The notes: generated from the letters alone by a model not told the origin. A stretch of DNA of 64,000 nt from Methylobacterium ajmalii (GCF_016613415.1 NZ_JACWCT010000022.1:10717-74716); one strand, 5' to 3'. Shown: positions 1 through 10,383, counted from the first letter of the stretch. Translations and numbers: made by a program.

Positions 1-11
1 AGGGGACACGG

Positions 12-200
12 CAAGCGCAGGCGCAGCCGGAGCGGGGGTGAGGGGGTCTCGACGCGTGAGGCTCCTCCGGAGACCCCCCCTCACCCCCGCCCTGCGGGCT
101 CGCTGCACCCCCTGAACGGGGGCGCAGCCCTCTCCCCGCCCGCGGGGAGAGGAGAAGACCCGCGCGTTTTCCTGGTCCCGGACAGCCCCGCCGCGAGCGG
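12..200. repeat. Composite GC-rich intergenic repeat, copy 1
   Basis: This stretch before murB carries no gene. Its first part (about 12-54) is nearly the reverse complement of 50229-50280. Its second part (130-151) is an imperfect palindrome of the form CTCTCCCC..GGGGAGAG, followed by a tail also seen near 33662-33720 and 50300-50355. The shared core plus shared flanks in three intergenic places marks a dispersed repeat family rather than chance GC richness. It carries no coding potential that I can support. Confidence 0.6.
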
Positions 201-233
201 GGAGGGGCATCCTGCATCATTCCGAACGGATCC

Positions 234-1154
234 ATGACGACCTCCGCCGCCATCCTCGCCGCCCTGGCCCCCGCCGCCCTGCGCGGCCGCCTCCTGCCCG
301 ACCATCCCCTCGCCGACCTGACCTGGTTCCGGGTCGGAGGGCCGGCCGACGTGCTGTTCACCCCCGCCGACGAGGAGGACCTCGCCGCGGCGCTCGCCGC
401 CCTGCCGGCGGAGGTGCCCGTGACGGTGATCGGGCTCGGCTCGAACCTGATCGTGCGCGACGGCGGGGTGCCGGGCCTCGTCATCCGCCTCGGCGGCAAG
501 GCCTTCGGATCGATTCACGTCGAGGGCGAGACGATCCGGGCCGGCACGGCCGTGCCCGACATGAAGCTCGCCCGCGCGGCGGCGGAGGCCGGGCTCGACG
601 GCCTCGCCTTCTACCGCGGCATCCCGGGCTCGGTCGGGGGCGCGCTCAGGATGAATGCCGGGGCGCATGGCGGCGAGACCACCGACGTGCTGGTCGAGGC
701 CCGCGCCGTCGACCGCAAGGGCGCCCTGCACGTGCTCTCCCACGCCGAGATGGGCTTTGCCTACCGCCACTGCGCGGCGCCGGCCGACCTGATCTTCACC
801 CAGGCGACCTATCGCGGAAAGCCCGGCGACCGGGCCTCGATCGAGGCCGAGATGGACCGGGTCACCGCGGCCCGGGAGGCGGCGCAGCCGATCCGCGAGC
901 GCACCGGCGGCTCGACCTTCAAGAACCCGGACGGGGGCAAGGCCTGGCAGCTCGTCGACGCCGCCGGCTGCCGCGGGCTCACCCGCGGCGGCGCCCAGGT
1001 CTCGGAGATGCACTGCAACTTCCTGATCAACCGGGGCGGCGCCACCGCGGCCGACATCGAGGGCCTGGGCGAGGAGGTGCGCACCCGCGTCCGCGAGACC
1101 TCCGGGGTCGATCTGCACTGGGAGATCAAGCGCATCGGCGTGCCCGCCCGCTGA
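234..1154 (+). CDS. murB: UDP-N-acetylenolpyruvoylglucosamine reductase MurB
   Basis: MurB reduces UDP-GlcNAc-enolpyruvate to UDP-MurNAc with NADPH and FAD in the cytoplasm, the second committed step of peptidoglycan precursor synthesis. The 306-aa protein has the FAD-binding block [12 protein letters not shown] (residues 67-78), the motif [20 protein letters not shown] (127-146), the catalytic serine in GGSTFKNP (S227) and the C-terminal glutamate in HWEIKR (E297). The length fits the shorter type IIb family. The ATG at 234 gives a normal N-terminus. It heads the division cluster and is followed by 565 bp without a recognisable gene, whereas many relatives carry ddl there. Confidence 0.96.
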   Translation: MTTSAAILAALAPAALRGRLLPDHPLADLTWFRVGGPADVLFTPADEEDLAAALAALPAEVPVTVIGLGSNLIVRDGGVPGLVIRLGGKAFGSIHVEGETIRAGTAVPDMKLARAAAEAGLDGLAFYRGIPGSVGGALRMNAGAHGGETTDVLVEARAVDRKGALHVLSHAEMGFAYRHCAAPADLIFTQATYRGKPGDRASIEAEMDRVTAAREAAQPIRERTGGSTFKNPDGGKAWQLVDAAGCRGLTRGGAQVSEMHCNFLINRGGATAADIEGLGEEVRTRVRETSGVDLHWEIKRIGVPAR

Positions 1155-1719
1155 TTCGCGAATCGGCCCGCGCGTTAACCAAGCCGGCGGGTGCCCGGTG
1201 CGCGCGGCCCCGCGACCGGATGACCGGACCCGTTGCGCAAAGGTGACGCTCGCCGGTGCCGGCATCGGCCCCGCCGGGGCGACGAGCGGAATGGCCGGCA
1301 CCTCCCCGGTGCTTCCTCCACCCCTCGCCAAGCAGTTGAAACAACAACGGGATCGAGAGGCGAACGCGGCCTCGCCACGGCCGGCCCGATGCTCCCGCGG
1401 CGGCCGGATCCCGGCCCTTCGAAGGCGCGCTCGGGACCGCCGCATCCGGGGCGGCGGTGCGTGCGATCGGCGTGCCGGCGGCGGAAATTTTACCGGATAT
1501 TTACCAGCGAGTTCGAGAGTTGGCGTTAACGGCGCATCAAGCACTTGGACGCCGGGACGCCAGCCGAGCCGACCCTCCGCCACGACGACCACCGGGTTCT
1601 CCGCCCCGGTGAGCCCGTGATCCGCGAGGGCCGCCGACGGGCCCCGGACGACTCCAGGCCGCTTCCTTCGCGCCGGAGATCGCAGCCCGTGCCGGGTCCA
1701 GTTTCGGTGAACTCGTCCA
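1155..1719. other. Gene-poor interval between murB and ftsQ
   Basis: This interval is 565 bp long. Open frames cross it on both strands, but their products are Arg/Pro/Gly-rich and resemble no family, as expected for random high-GC DNA. No D-Ala-D-Ala ligase motifs are present in any frame I could read. A relatively AT-rich patch around 1488-1530 could hold an ftsQ promoter, but I cannot define one. Confidence 0.5.
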
Positions 1720-2712
1720 ATGGATGGTGGAGGACGCTTCCCTGAGCCGCCGATCGCCGCCGGTTACGCCGGCGGAGATGCCGGCACGCCCGCTCCCCAT
1801 CCGGGGACGGCGCCGGCCTGGGGCGGCCCTGCGCGCGAATCGCGCCTGGCCCGCTACCTGCCGCGGTTCCTGCGCCCGCGCCGCTCGTCGGTGGCGGTGC
1901 CGATCGAGCGGCGGATGCCGCGCCATCTCGGGATGGGCCTGGCCTTCGGGTTCTTCGGCCTCGTCGCGGGGGCCGGCTTCGTGTCCGGCGGCGGCTACGC
2001 CGAGATGGCGGCGCGCTCCGGCACGCCCCTCGACATGGCGGCCCGGGCGCTCGGCTTCGGCCTCGACAAGGTGACGATCTCGGGCCTGGTGCAGCTGCGC
2101 TCGGCCGAGATCCTGCAGGCCGCCGGCATCGACCAGCGCAACTCGCTGCCCTTCCTCAGCGTGGTCGACGTGCGCGACCGCCTGTCCACCGTGCCGCTGA
2201 TCGGCGCGGTCTCGGTGCGCAAGATCTACCCGCGCGAGCTCCTGATCACGCTCACCGAGCGCGAGCCGAGCGCCCTGTGGCAGCGCAACGGCGAGATCGC
2301 CGTGATCGCCGCCGACGGCACGGTGATCGACCAGATGCGCGACGGCCGCTTCTCCGACCTGCCCCTGGTGGTGGGCGACGAGGCCAACCTGCGCACCAAG
2401 GAATACCTCGCGCTCCTCGAGGCCGCGGGCCCGCTCAAGGACCGGATCCGCGCCGGCACCCTGGTCTCGGGCCGCCGCTGGACCCTCAAGCTCGACGGCA
2501 TCGACGTGCGCCTGCCCGAGACCGGTGCCCGCGAGGCGGTGGCCCGCCTCGTCAAGCTCGAGGCCGAGTCGAGCCTGCTCGAGAAGGACATCATCGCGGT
2601 CGACCTGCGGCTGCCCGACCGGGTGGTGGTGCGGCTGACCGAGGAGGGCGCGGCGGCGCGCCTGGAGGCCCAGAAGAAGCAGCAGAAGAAGCCCAAGGGG
2701 ACCGAGACATGA
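1720..2712 (+). CDS. ftsQ: Cell division protein FtsQ
   Basis: FtsQ is a bitopic inner-membrane divisome protein that links early (FtsA/FtsZ) and late (FtsL/B/W/I) components. The 330-aa product has a Pro/Ala/Arg-rich cytoplasmic tail (1-69), one transmembrane helix (about 70-92) and a periplasmic POTRA domain starting near KVTISGLVQLRSAEIL (117-132), followed by the FtsQ domain with REPSALWQRNG (181-191). A Lys/Gln-rich tail ends the protein. The long N-terminal extension is usual in alphaproteobacterial FtsQ. No strong ribosome binding site precedes the ATG at 1720, so the exact start is less certain than the identity. It is followed after 85 bp by ftsA. Confidence 0.92.
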   Translation: MDGGGRFPEPPIAAGYAGGDAGTPAPHPGTAPAWGGPARESRLARYLPRFLRPRRSSVAVPIERRMPRHLGMGLAFGFFGLVAGAGFVSGGGYAEMAARSGTPLDMAARALGFGLDKVTISGLVQLRSAEILQAAGIDQRNSLPFLSVVDVRDRLSTVPLIGAVSVRKIYPRELLITLTEREPSALWQRNGEIAVIAADGTVIDQMRDGRFSDLPLVVGDEANLRTKEYLALLEAAGPLKDRIRAGTLVSGRRWTLKLDGIDVRLPETGAREAVARLVKLEAESSLLEKDIIAVDLRLPDRVVVRLTEEGAAARLEAQKKQQKKPKGTET

Positions 2713-2797
2713 CCCGCGCGCGAGACGTGACGCCCGCCGGTCTCCCCGGTTTCCGCAGCCCCCAGATCCCCCTTTCATCCCCGGTGAGCGTCGCGTC

Positions 2798-4123
2798 ATG
2801 AGTCTCCTCCAGCACGGTCTCACGCCGCGCTTAAAGCCGCTCTCGGCGCGCCGGAGCGCGACCCTGTCGGTGCTCGACATCGGCACCAGCAAGATCGTCT
2901 GCCTCGTCGCCGAGCTGCAGCCGGTCGAGACGCTGGCGACCCTGCGCGGCCGCACCCACCTCGCCCGGATCATCGGCATCGGCCACCAGCGCTCGCTCGG
3001 CCTCAAGGGCGGCGCCGTGGTCGACCTCGAGGCGGCCGAGACCTCGATCCGCCAGGCGGTCCACGCCGCCGAGCGCATGGCCCGGGTCGAGGTCCAGTCG
3101 GTCATCGTCAGCCTGTCGGGCGGCCGGCTCGGCTCGCAGCACTTCGACGCCAAGGTCCCGGTGCGCACCGGCGCCGTCACCGGCTCGGACGTGCAGCGGG
3201 TGCTGGAGGCGGCGAGCACCCACAGCATCAGCCCGGGCCGCGCCGTGCTGCACGCCCTGCCGACCGGCTACTCCCTCGACCAGCAGAGCGCGGTGGTCGA
3301 TCCGTCCGGCATGCTCGGCGAGCGGCTCGGCGTCGACCTCCACGTCGTCACCGCGGAGATCGCGGCGGCCCGCAACCTGATGCTGGCGGTGGAAAATACC
3401 CACCTGCGCGTCGAGGCGGTGATCGCGACGCCCTACGCCTCGGGCCTCTCGGCGCTGGTCGACGACGAGGCCGAGATGGGCGTCGCCGTCGTCGACATGG
3501 GCGGCGGCACCACCAGCGTCGGCGTGTTCTCGGGCGGCCACCTCGTCCATTGCGACGCGCTGGCGGTCGGCGGCCACCACGTCACCATGGACATCGCCCG
3601 CGGCCTCTCGACCCGGGTGGCGGCGGCCGAGCGGCTCAAGACCCTGTACGGCGCCGCGATGGCGACGGCGTCGGACGAGCGCGACATGATCGCGGTCCAC
3701 GGCGTCGACGAGGACGAGCGCGACCTGCCCCACCACATTCCGAAGTCGCACCTCGTGCGGATCATCCGCCCGCGGGTCGAGGAGGTGCTGGAGCTGGTGC
3801 GCGACCGCCTGCGCAACGCGGGCTTCGCCGCCCAGGCCGGGCGCCGGGTGGTGCTGACGGGCGGCGCCAGCCAGCTCGTCGGCCTGCCGGAGGTCGCCCG
3901 CCGGATCCTGCAGGGCCAGGTCCGGATCGGCCGGCCGCTCGGCATCAAGGGATTGCCCGAGGCCGCCAAGGGCCCGGCCTTCTCGGCCGCCGTCGGGCTC
4001 CTGGTCTACCCCCAGGTCTCGCACGTCGAGCATTTCGAGCCGCGCGGCCAGACCGGCCATGCGGGCCTCGGTTCGGACACGTACCTCTCCAAGGTCGGAC
4101 GCTGGATCCGGGAGAGCTTCTAA
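2798..4123 (+). CDS. ftsA: Cell division protein FtsA
   Basis: FtsA is an actin-like ATPase that tethers FtsZ to the membrane. The 441-aa protein shows the phosphate-1 motif [14 protein letters not shown], the phosphate-2 motif [13 protein letters not shown] and the adenosine motif [13 protein letters not shown]. Between them lies the SHS2/1C domain typical of FtsA. The C-terminus ends in a short basic/aromatic segment ([10 protein letters not shown]) that fits the membrane-targeting amphipathic helix. It lies between ftsQ and ftsZ, which is the classic order. Confidence 0.96.
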   Translation: MSLLQHGLTPRLKPLSARRSATLSVLDIGTSKIVCLVAELQPVETLATLRGRTHLARIIGIGHQRSLGLKGGAVVDLEAAETSIRQAVHAAERMARVEVQSVIVSLSGGRLGSQHFDAKVPVRTGAVTGSDVQRVLEAASTHSISPGRAVLHALPTGYSLDQQSAVVDPSGMLGERLGVDLHVVTAEIAAARNLMLAVENTHLRVEAVIATPYASGLSALVDDEAEMGVAVVDMGGGTTSVGVFSGGHLVHCDALAVGGHHVTMDIARGLSTRVAAAERLKTLYGAAMATASDERDMIAVHGVDEDERDLPHHIPKSHLVRIIRPRVEEVLELVRDRLRNAGFAAQAGRRVVLTGGASQLVGLPEVARRILQGQVRIGRPLGIKGLPEAAKGPAFSAAVGLLVYPQVSHVEHFEPRGQTGHAGLGSDTYLSKVGRWIRESF

Positions 4124-4238
4124 CGAGATCGCCTCCCGGCGCGGGCCCCGGAAACGGGCCGCGCCGGAGAGGCGGGACGGCAAACGGCGCCGCTACCGCG
4201 CCACCAGAAACGAAACGATCACCAGAGGCTCGCGCATC

Positions 4239-6071
4239 ATGGCCATCTCCCTGCAAGCTCCGGACATCCGCGAACTGAAGCCCCGCATCACCGTGTTCGG
4301 CGTCGGCGGCGCCGGCGGCAACGCCGTCAACAACATGATCGAGTCGGGCCTGCTCGGCTGCGAGTTCGTGGTCGCCAACACCGACGCCCAGGCGCTGACC
4401 TCCTCGAAGGCCGAGCGCGTGATCCAGATGGGCATCGGGGTGACGCAAGGGCTCGGCGCCGGCTCGCAGCCCGAGGTCGGCCGCGCCGCCGCCGAGGAGG
4501 TGATCGACGAGATCCGCGACCAGCTCTCGGGCGCCCACATGTGCTTCATCACCGCCGGCATGGGCGGCGGCACCGGCACCGGCGCGGCCCCGGTCATCGC
4601 CCGCACCGCCCGCGACATGGGCATCCTGACGGTCGGCGTGGTGACCAAGCCGTTCCAGTTCGAGGGCGTGCGCCGGATGCGCACCGCCGAGTCGGGCATC
4701 AACGAGCTGCAGCAGGCCGTCGACACCCTGATCGTGATCCCGAACCAGAACCTGTTCCGGGTCGCCAACGAGAAGACCACCTTCGCGGACGCCTTCGCGA
4801 TGGCCGACCAGGTGCTCTACTCGGGCGTCGCCTGCATCACCGACCTGATGGTGAAGGAGGGTCTCATCAACCTCGACTTCGCCGACGTGCGGGCGATCAT
4901 GCGCGGCATGGGCAAGGCGATGATGGGCACCGGCGAGGCGTCCGGCGAGAAGCGCGCCAACCGCGCCGCGGAAGCCGCGATCGCCAACCCGCTCCTCGAC
5001 GACGTCTCGATGAAGGGCGCCCGCGGCCTGCTGATCTCGATCACCGGCGGCAACGACCTCACCCTCTACGAGCTCGACGAGGCCGCCACCCGCATCCGCG
5101 AGGAGGTCGATTCCGACGCCAACATCATCCTGGGCGCCACCTTCGACGAGAGCCTCGACGGCATCATCCGGGTCTCGGTCGTCGCCACCGGCATCGAGCC
5201 GGCGCTGATCAACGCCAACGCCATCGGCTCGCCGGAGATCGCCCAGACCGAGCAGCGCATCGCCGAGGTCGCCGAGCGCCTGCGGGCCGAGGCGCGGGCC
5301 CGGGCCGCCGCCCCGGCGGCGCCCGCCCCCTCCTTTCGTCCCGCCGAGGCCCCGGTAGCGCGGGCCCCGGTGGCGGAGCCGGTGGCGCACGCCCCCATGC
5401 ACGCCCCGATCTCCGCCCCCGAGGCCCTGCGCATGGAGATGCCGACGGCCCACCAGGCCGCCAGCCTGATGCGCGACGAGGTGCAGATCACCCCGGCCCA
5501 GCCGCGCACCCCGGTCTACGAGCCGGCCCCGGCCCCGGTCTCGGCGCCCGAGCCGCAGATGCCGATGGCCTCCGGCCCGTTCATCCCGCCGTCCCCGGCG
5601 GTGGTGCGCGCGCCGCGCATGCCGCGGGTCCAGGACCTGCCGATGCCGGCCCAGAACCAGATCCGCGCCAGCCGTGGCGAGGAGCCGGTCCAGCAGGTGA
5701 CGCCGGATGCCAAGCGCACCTCGCTGCTGCGCCGCCTCGCCACCGTCGGCTTCGGCGGCCGGCGCGAGGACGAGGCCGGCCAGCCGGTCCAGGCTCCGGC
5801 GGCCCCGATGGCGCATGCCGCGCCGCAGCCGGCGCCCCGGCCGATGCCGCAGGCTCCGGTCCACCAGGCGCCGGTCCAGCACGCCCCGGCCGCCCCGCGC
5901 CAGCCCGCGCCGCAATACGCCCCGCAGGCCGGCTACCCGGCCCAGCCCCAGGGCTACCGCCCGGCGCAGGGCAACCTCGACGCGCAGGGCCGCGCGGTGC
6001 CGGCCGGCACCCGCATGATGGACGACGACCAGCTCGAGATCCCGGCCTTCCTGCGCCGCCAAGCGAACTGA
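4239..6071 (+). CDS. ftsZ: Cell division GTPase FtsZ with long Pro/Ala-rich linker
   Basis: FtsZ is the tubulin-like GTPase that forms the Z-ring. I choose the ATG at 4239 ([10 protein letters not shown]), which gives 610 aa. An upstream in-frame ATG at 4059 would add 60 Arg-rich residues and overlap the ftsA end, so it is unlikely. GTP-binding glycines lie in [10 protein letters not shown] (21-30), the tubulin signature GGGTGTG at 109-115 and the T7 loop NLDFAD at 211-216. After about residue 330 comes a roughly 260-residue linker rich in Pro, Ala, Gln and Met. The protein ends in the conserved FtsA/ZipA-binding peptide [16 protein letters not shown]. The extended linker is typical of alphaproteobacteria and long even for that group. 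Confidence 0.97.
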   Translation: MAISLQAPDIRELKPRITVFGVGGAGGNAVNNMIESGLLGCEFVVANTDAQALTSSKAERVIQMGIGVTQGLGAGSQPEVGRAAAEEVIDEIRDQLSGAHMCFITAGMGGGTGTGAAPVIARTARDMGILTVGVVTKPFQFEGVRRMRTAESGINELQQAVDTLIVIPNQNLFRVANEKTTFADAFAMADQVLYSGVACITDLMVKEGLINLDFADVRAIMRGMGKAMMGTGEASGEKRANRAAEAAIANPLLDDVSMKGARGLLISITGGNDLTLYELDEAATRIREEVDSDANIILGATFDESLDGIIRVSVVATGIEPALINANAIGSPEIAQTEQRIAEVAERLRAEARARAAAPAAPAPSFRPAEAPVARAPVAEPVAHAPMHAPISAPEALRMEMPTAHQAASLMRDEVQITPAQPRTPVYEPAPAPVSAPEPQMPMASGPFIPPSPAVVRAPRMPRVQDLPMPAQNQIRASRGEEPVQQVTPDAKRTSLLRRLATVGFGGRREDEAGQPVQAPAAPMAHAAPQPAPRPMPQAPVHQAPVQHAPAAPRQPAPQYAPQAGYPAQPQGYRPAQGNLDAQGRAVPAGTRMMDDDQLEIPAFLRRQAN

Positions 6072-6209
6072 TTGCGGCGAACTGATCGCCGCGATCGGGT
6101 CGCGGGGCACCCGCCCCGGGGGGCGTCGCCGGCAGGCGGTGCCCCCGCGGGGTCCGGACACCGCCTCGACCGGGCCGCGCGAGCCCCGCAGTGCCGCCCA
6201 AATGACACA

Positions 6210-6247
6210 CCCCGAGGCCCCCCGGCCTCGGGGTCGTCGTGTTTTAT
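6210..6247 (+). terminator. Rho-independent terminator after ftsZ
   Basis: A perfect 10-bp stem (CCCCGAGGCC at 6210-6219 with GGCCTCGGGG at 6224-6233) encloses a 4-base loop and is followed by a T-rich tract (TCGTCGTGTTTTAT). It lies 138 bp after the ftsZ stop codon. Confidence 0.85.
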
Positions 6248-6323
6248 AAACTATTGAAGGGTAAGGGCTTTTCGAGTCCGGTGCCGGTCCCCGGAGTTGT
6301 TACAGAGCGTAAGAATCCGTGAT

Positions 6324-6351
6324 TTGGCCGTGCTTCCGAGCGCGACTATAG
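6324..6351 (+). promoter_or_regulatory. Candidate sigma70 promoter for lpxC
   Basis: TTGGCC (6324-6329) and CTATAG (6346-6351) are separated by 16 bp. This resembles alphaproteobacterial housekeeping promoters. It lies downstream of the ftsZ terminator and about 140 bp before the lpxC start. It rests on pattern only. Confidence 0.35.
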
Positions 6352-6489
6352 GTGATCTACGCACAAGGGCGAAGGCCGAGCGACTGCCGGCACTGACACC
6401 CACAGGGGCTTCAAGCAACGGACGGATCGCCTCGAAACGTGGCCTGGACAACGGGACATGATGGTGAGTCGCGGCCGAGGGCTGAGGTA

Positions 6490-7437
6490 ATGAAAACAAG
6501 TCAACAGACGACCCTACGCTCCGCCGCGAGCCTCTCCGGCATCGGCGTCCACTCCGGTAACCCCGTCTCGATCACGCTCCATCCCGCGGAGGCGCATCAT
6601 GGCATCGCCTTCCTGCGCACCGGCCTTGCCGACGACCGCGACCGCCTGATCCAGGCCCACCACGCCCAGGTCAGCGCCACCGAGCTCTGCACCGTCATCG
6701 GCAGCCGCGAGACCGGCGCCGTCGCCACCATCGAGCACCTGATGTCCGCCCTCTACGGGCTCGGCATCGACAACTGCCTCGTCGAGATCGACGGCCCCGA
6801 GATGCCGATCCTCGACGGCAGCGCCGCCCCCTTCGTGGCGGCGATCGAGGCGGTCGGCACCGCCTCCTGCGGCACGCCCCGCCGCTTCATCAAGGTGCTC
6901 AAGACCGTCCGCACCGAGAAGGGCCGCGCCTATTCCGAGCTGCGCCCGTTCGAGCGCGGCTTCCACCTCGACGTCGAGATCGACTTCGAGAGCCCGGTGA
7001 TCGGCCGCAGCCGCAAGGCGCTGACCCTCACCCCCGCCGCCTACCGCCGCGAGATCGCCCGCGCCCGCACCTTCGGGATGATGCGCGACGTCGAGCGCTA
7101 CTGGAAGGCCGGCTTCGCGCTCGGCGCCTCGCTGGAGAACACCGTCGCGGTCGGCGACGGCGGCGTGGTGAACCCCGAGGGCCTGCGCTATCCGGACGAG
7201 TTCGTCCGCCACAAGATCCTCGATGCCGTCGGCGACCTGGCGCTGGCCGGCCTGCCGATCCTCGGCGCCTACCAGTCCTTCTGCGGCGGCCACGGCCTCA
7301 ACGTCGCGGTCCTGACCGCCCTCTTCGCCGATCGCTCGAACTACGCCATCGTCGAGGGCGCCGCCGCCCGCCGCGAGCCGGCCTTCGCCGAGTTCGGCGT
7401 CGGCCTGGGCGCCGCGGTCTACGCGCCGGAGCTCTGA
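6490..7437 (+). CDS. lpxC: UDP-3-O-acyl-N-acetylglucosamine deacetylase LpxC
   Basis: LpxC is the zinc deacetylase that commits UDP-acyl-GlcNAc to lipid A synthesis. With the ATG at 6490 (MKTSQQTTLR, just after a GAGG) the protein has 315 aa, the usual length. The metal ligands are visible: H83 in TIEHLMSALYG, and H241 and D245 in HKILDAVGDLALAG. The general-base histidine H268 is in SFCGGHGLN. An in-frame ATG at 6439 would add 17 unrelated residues. The position after ftsZ is conserved in Proteobacteria. Confidence 0.97.
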   Translation: MKTSQQTTLRSAASLSGIGVHSGNPVSITLHPAEAHHGIAFLRTGLADDRDRLIQAHHAQVSATELCTVIGSRETGAVATIEHLMSALYGLGIDNCLVEIDGPEMPILDGSAAPFVAAIEAVGTASCGTPRRFIKVLKTVRTEKGRAYSELRPFERGFHLDVEIDFESPVIGRSRKALTLTPAAYRREIARARTFGMMRDVERYWKAGFALGASLENTVAVGDGGVVNPEGLRYPDEFVRHKILDAVGDLALAGLPILGAYQSFCGGHGLNVAVLTALFADRSNYAIVEGAAARREPAFAEFGVGLGAAVYAPEL

Positions 7438-7683
7438 GCCCGGACCGTTGCGGCCGGGCCACAGCCGGCGGGTTTCGGCGCCGGATGCGGACTTGATCCA
7501 GGTTTCGCGCCTCTCCGCGCCGTCTTGGCGCCCTATTCGCCCCACAGGGTTAAGGAAGTCCCCGATCAACGGCCGCTTGCTCCCGCGCTGTGGCCGTCAC
7601 GGGCTTGGCGCGCCGCGCCGGCCTGGGCTAAGGGGCTCGTGGATCAGCGGCACGACAGGCCGCCTGCTTGGGGAAGAACCCGA

Positions 7684-8586
7684 ATGCCGTTCGCCCACCC
7701 GCTTCGCGCCGCGAAGGTGACCGTCCTGCGGACCGCGCTGCTCGCGGCATGCGGCCTGGGACTGGCCGGCTGCGACGCGATCGATTCCATCAATCCGTTC
7801 GCCAACGAGAAGTACAAGACCGAGATCGTCCCCGACGTTCCGGCCGACAAGCTCTACAGCCAGGGTCTCGGCAAGCTCGAGGATCGCGACTACGAGGGCG
7901 CGACGAAGCGGTTCGAGGACCTCGACAAGCAGTACGCTTATTCCGACTGGTCGCGGAAGGCGGTGCTGATGACCGCTTACTCGAACTACGAGGGCGGCCG
8001 CTACGAGGACGCGATCACCGCCTCGAAGCGCTACCTGCAGCGCCATCCCGGCTCGAAGGACGCGGCCTACGCCCAGTACCTGCTGGCGATGTCGCACTAC
8101 AAGCAGATCCCGGACGTGACCCGCGACCAGGACCGCTCCGAGAAGGCCCTCGTGGCGCTCACCGAGCTGGTGCAGAAGTACCCGACCTCGGAATACGCCG
8201 CCGACGCCAAGGCCAAGATCCAGATCACCCGCGACCAGCTCGCCGGCAAGGAGATGGAGATCGGGCGCTACTACCTCGAGCGGCGCAACTTCCCGGCGGC
8301 GATCAACCGCTTCCGCGACGTGGTGAGCAAGTATCAGACGACCCGCCACGTCGAGGAGGCGCTGGAGCGCCTGGCCGAGGCCTACATGGCACTCGGCATC
8401 ACCGGCGAGGCCCAGACCGCCGCCGCCGTGCTCGGCCACAACTTCCCCGATTCGCCCTGGTACAAGGACGCGTTCAACCTGCTCCAGAGCGGCGGCCTGC
8501 AGCCGCGCGAGGAGAAGGCGTCCTGGATCAGCAAGGCGTTCCGCGGCGTGATCGGGATGGACACCCGCACCGCCGAGGCGCAGTAA
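7684..8586 (+). CDS. bamD: Outer membrane assembly lipoprotein BamD
   Basis: BamD is the essential lipoprotein of the BAM complex that inserts beta-barrel proteins into the outer membrane. With the ATG at 7684 the product has 300 aa. A signal peptide ends in a lipobox (LGLAGC, lipidated Cys at residue 30). Tetratricopeptide-like repeats follow, for example KLYSQGLGKLEDRDYEGATKRFEDL and YPTSEYAADAKAKI. An ATG at 7525 would place 53 unrelated residues before the signal peptide. It lies between lpxC and recN, as in many Hyphomicrobiales. Confidence 0.94.
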   Translation: MPFAHPLRAAKVTVLRTALLAACGLGLAGCDAIDSINPFANEKYKTEIVPDVPADKLYSQGLGKLEDRDYEGATKRFEDLDKQYAYSDWSRKAVLMTAYSNYEGGRYEDAITASKRYLQRHPGSKDAAYAQYLLAMSHYKQIPDVTRDQDRSEKALVALTELVQKYPTSEYAADAKAKIQITRDQLAGKEMEIGRYYLERRNFPAAINRFRDVVSKYQTTRHVEEALERLAEAYMALGITGEAQTAAAVLGHNFPDSPWYKDAFNLLQSGGLQPREEKASWISKAFRGVIGMDTRTAEAQ

Positions 8587-8709
8587 GGCCCTCGCGGCGT
8601 CCCACCGGACATGCGGCCGTGGCGCGCACTCGCGCCGCGGCCCGTTCGGCTGTAGATACCCGCCCGTTCCTCCTCGTCCCGTCCTCCTCCTCGTCCCGGC
8701 AAGGGTGGC

Positions 8710-10383
8710 ATGCTGGTTCAGCTCGCGATCCGCGACATCGTCCTGATCGATAAGCTCGAGCTGAACTTTCGCGAAGGCCTGAGCGTCCTGACCGGGGAGA
8801 CCGGCGCCGGCAAGTCGATCCTCCTCGATGCCTTCACGCTGGCGCTCGGCGGCCGCGGCGACGGGCGCCTGGTGCGCCAGGGCGAGGCGCAGGGGCAGGT
8901 CACGGCGGTGTTCGACGTCGCCCCCGACCATCCGGCCCGGACCATCGCGGCCGCCTCCGACATCGACACCGAGGGCGACCTGATCCTGCGCCGCATCCAG
9001 GTCGCGGACGGGCGCACCCGCGCCTTCGTCAACGACCAGCCGGTCGGCGTGCAGGTGCTCCGCGCCATCGGGGCGGCGCTCGTCGAGATCCACGGACAGC
9101 ACGACGACCGGGCCCTGTCGGATTCCACCACCCACCGGGCGATTCTCGACGCCTTCGGGGGCCTCGGTACCCGGCAGACCGCGGTGGCGGACGCCGCGCG
9201 CCGGGTGCGCCAGGCCCGTACCGCCCTGTCCGAGCACCGCGCCCGGGTCGAGGCCGCCCGCAAGGAGGTCGACTTCCTGCGCCACGCCGTCGAGGAGCTC
9301 GCCGCCCTCGACCCGAAGCCCGGCGAGGAGACCGAGCTCGCCGAGCGCCGCACCCTGATGCAGCAGGGCGAGAAGGTCGCCCGCGAGCTCAACGAGGCCC
9401 TCGATGCCGTCGGCGGCCAGGGCTCGCCCACCGCCCACCTCTCAGCAGCGCTGCGCAAGCTCGAGCGCCGCGCCGCGCAGGCGCCGGCCCTGGTCGAGCC
9501 GAGCATCAACGCCCTCGACAACGCCCTCGTCGCCCTCGACGAGGCCCGGACCTGCCTGGAGGACGCGCTCCAGGCGGCGGAGTTCGACCCGCGCGAACTG
9601 GAGCGGGTCGAGGAGCGGCTGTTCGGCCTGCGCGCCGCCGCCCGCAAGTACAACGTCGCCGTCGACGACCTCGCGGCCCTGCGCGGGCGCTACGAGGGCG
9701 ACGTCGCGGTGATCGATGCCGGCGAGGAGGCCCTCGGCCGGCTCGAGGCGACGCTCGCCGCCGCGGACGCGGCCTATCTCGAGAAGGCCGAGGCGCTGAG
9801 CAAGGGCCGGCGCAAGGCGGCCTCCGCCCTCGACAAGGCGGTGCAGGCCGAGTTGCCGCCCCTGAAGCTGGAGCGCGCCCGCTTCATCACCGAGATCGCC
9901 ACCGACCCGGAAGCCCGCGATCCCGCCGGCCTCGACCGGGTCGAGTTCTGGGCCCAGACCAATCCGGGCACCCGCCCCGGCCCGATGATGAAGGTGGCGT
10001 CGGGCGGCGAGCTGTCGCGGTTCATGCTCGCCCTCAAGGTGGTGCTGGCCGACAAGGGCTCGGCCCCGACCCTGATCTTCGACGAGATCGACACCGGCGT
10101 CGGCGGCGCAGTCGCGGACGCGATCGGTGCCCGCCTCGCCCGGCTCTCGGCCCGGGTCCAGACCGTGGCGGTCACCCATGCGCCGCAGGTCGCCGCCCGC
10201 GCCTCGACGCATTTCCTGATCGCCAAGGAGGCGGTGAAGGGCTCGGACCGGGTCGCCACCCGGGTAAAGCCGCTCGCCGCGATGCCGCGACAGGAAGAGA
10301 TCGCCCGGATGCTCGCCGGCGCGACGGTGACCGAGGAGGCGCGAGCCGCCGCCGCCCGCCTGCTGCAGGCCGCCGAGGCTTGA
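8710..10383 (+). CDS. recN: DNA repair ATPase RecN
   Basis: RecN is an SMC-like ATPase acting in recombinational repair of double-strand breaks. The 557-aa protein carries Walker A GETGAGKS (29-36) at the N-terminus, a central coiled-coil rich in Ala, Arg and Glu, the ABC signature ASGGELSRFMLALK and Walker B LIFDEIDTGVGG. A D-loop/His-switch region (VQTVAVTHAPQVAA) is near the C-terminus. It starts 123 bp after bamD and could be transcribed with it. Confidence 0.96.
   Translation: MLVQLAIRDIVLIDKLELNFREGLSVLTGETGAGKSILLDAFTLALGGRGDGRLVRQGEAQGQVTAVFDVAPDHPARTIAAASDIDTEGDLILRRIQVADGRTRAFVNDQPVGVQVLRAIGAALVEIHGQHDDRALSDSTTHRAILDAFGGLGTRQTAVADAARRVRQARTALSEHRARVEAARKEVDFLRHAVEELAALDPKPGEETELAERRTLMQQGEKVARELNEALDAVGGQGSPTAHLSAALRKLERRAAQAPALVEPSINALDNALVALDEARTCLEDALQAAEFDPRELERVEERLFGLRAAARKYNVAVDDLAALRGRYEGDVAVIDAGEEALGRLEATLAAADAAYLEKAEALSKGRRKAASALDKAVQAELPPLKLERARFITEIATDPEARDPAGLDRVEFWAQTNPGTRPGPMMKVASGGELSRFMLALKVVLADKGSAPTLIFDEIDTGVGGAVADAIGARLARLSARVQTVAVTHAPQVAARASTHFLIAKEAVKGSDRVATRVKPLAAMPRQEEIARMLAGATVTEEARAAAARLLQAAEA

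Larger units (their letters stand above)
6072..6489. other. ftsZ-lpxC intergenic region
   Basis: This region has 418 bp with no supported gene. It holds the ftsZ terminator (6210-6247), then a relatively AT-rich stretch with a candidate sigma70 promoter (6324-6351), then the lpxC leader. The terminator and promoter together suggest that lpxC starts a separate transcription unit. Confidence 0.6.

Noticed and set aside
81..1592. A 503-codon minus-strand open frame over murB
   Set aside because: It is the antisense shadow of murB in GC-rich DNA, with Arg/Gly/Ala-rich product and no known motifs.
3945..6161. A 738-codon minus-strand open frame over ftsZ
   Set aside because: It overlaps the certain ftsZ gene completely. 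Its product is His/Arg/Gly-rich as expected from the complementary strand.
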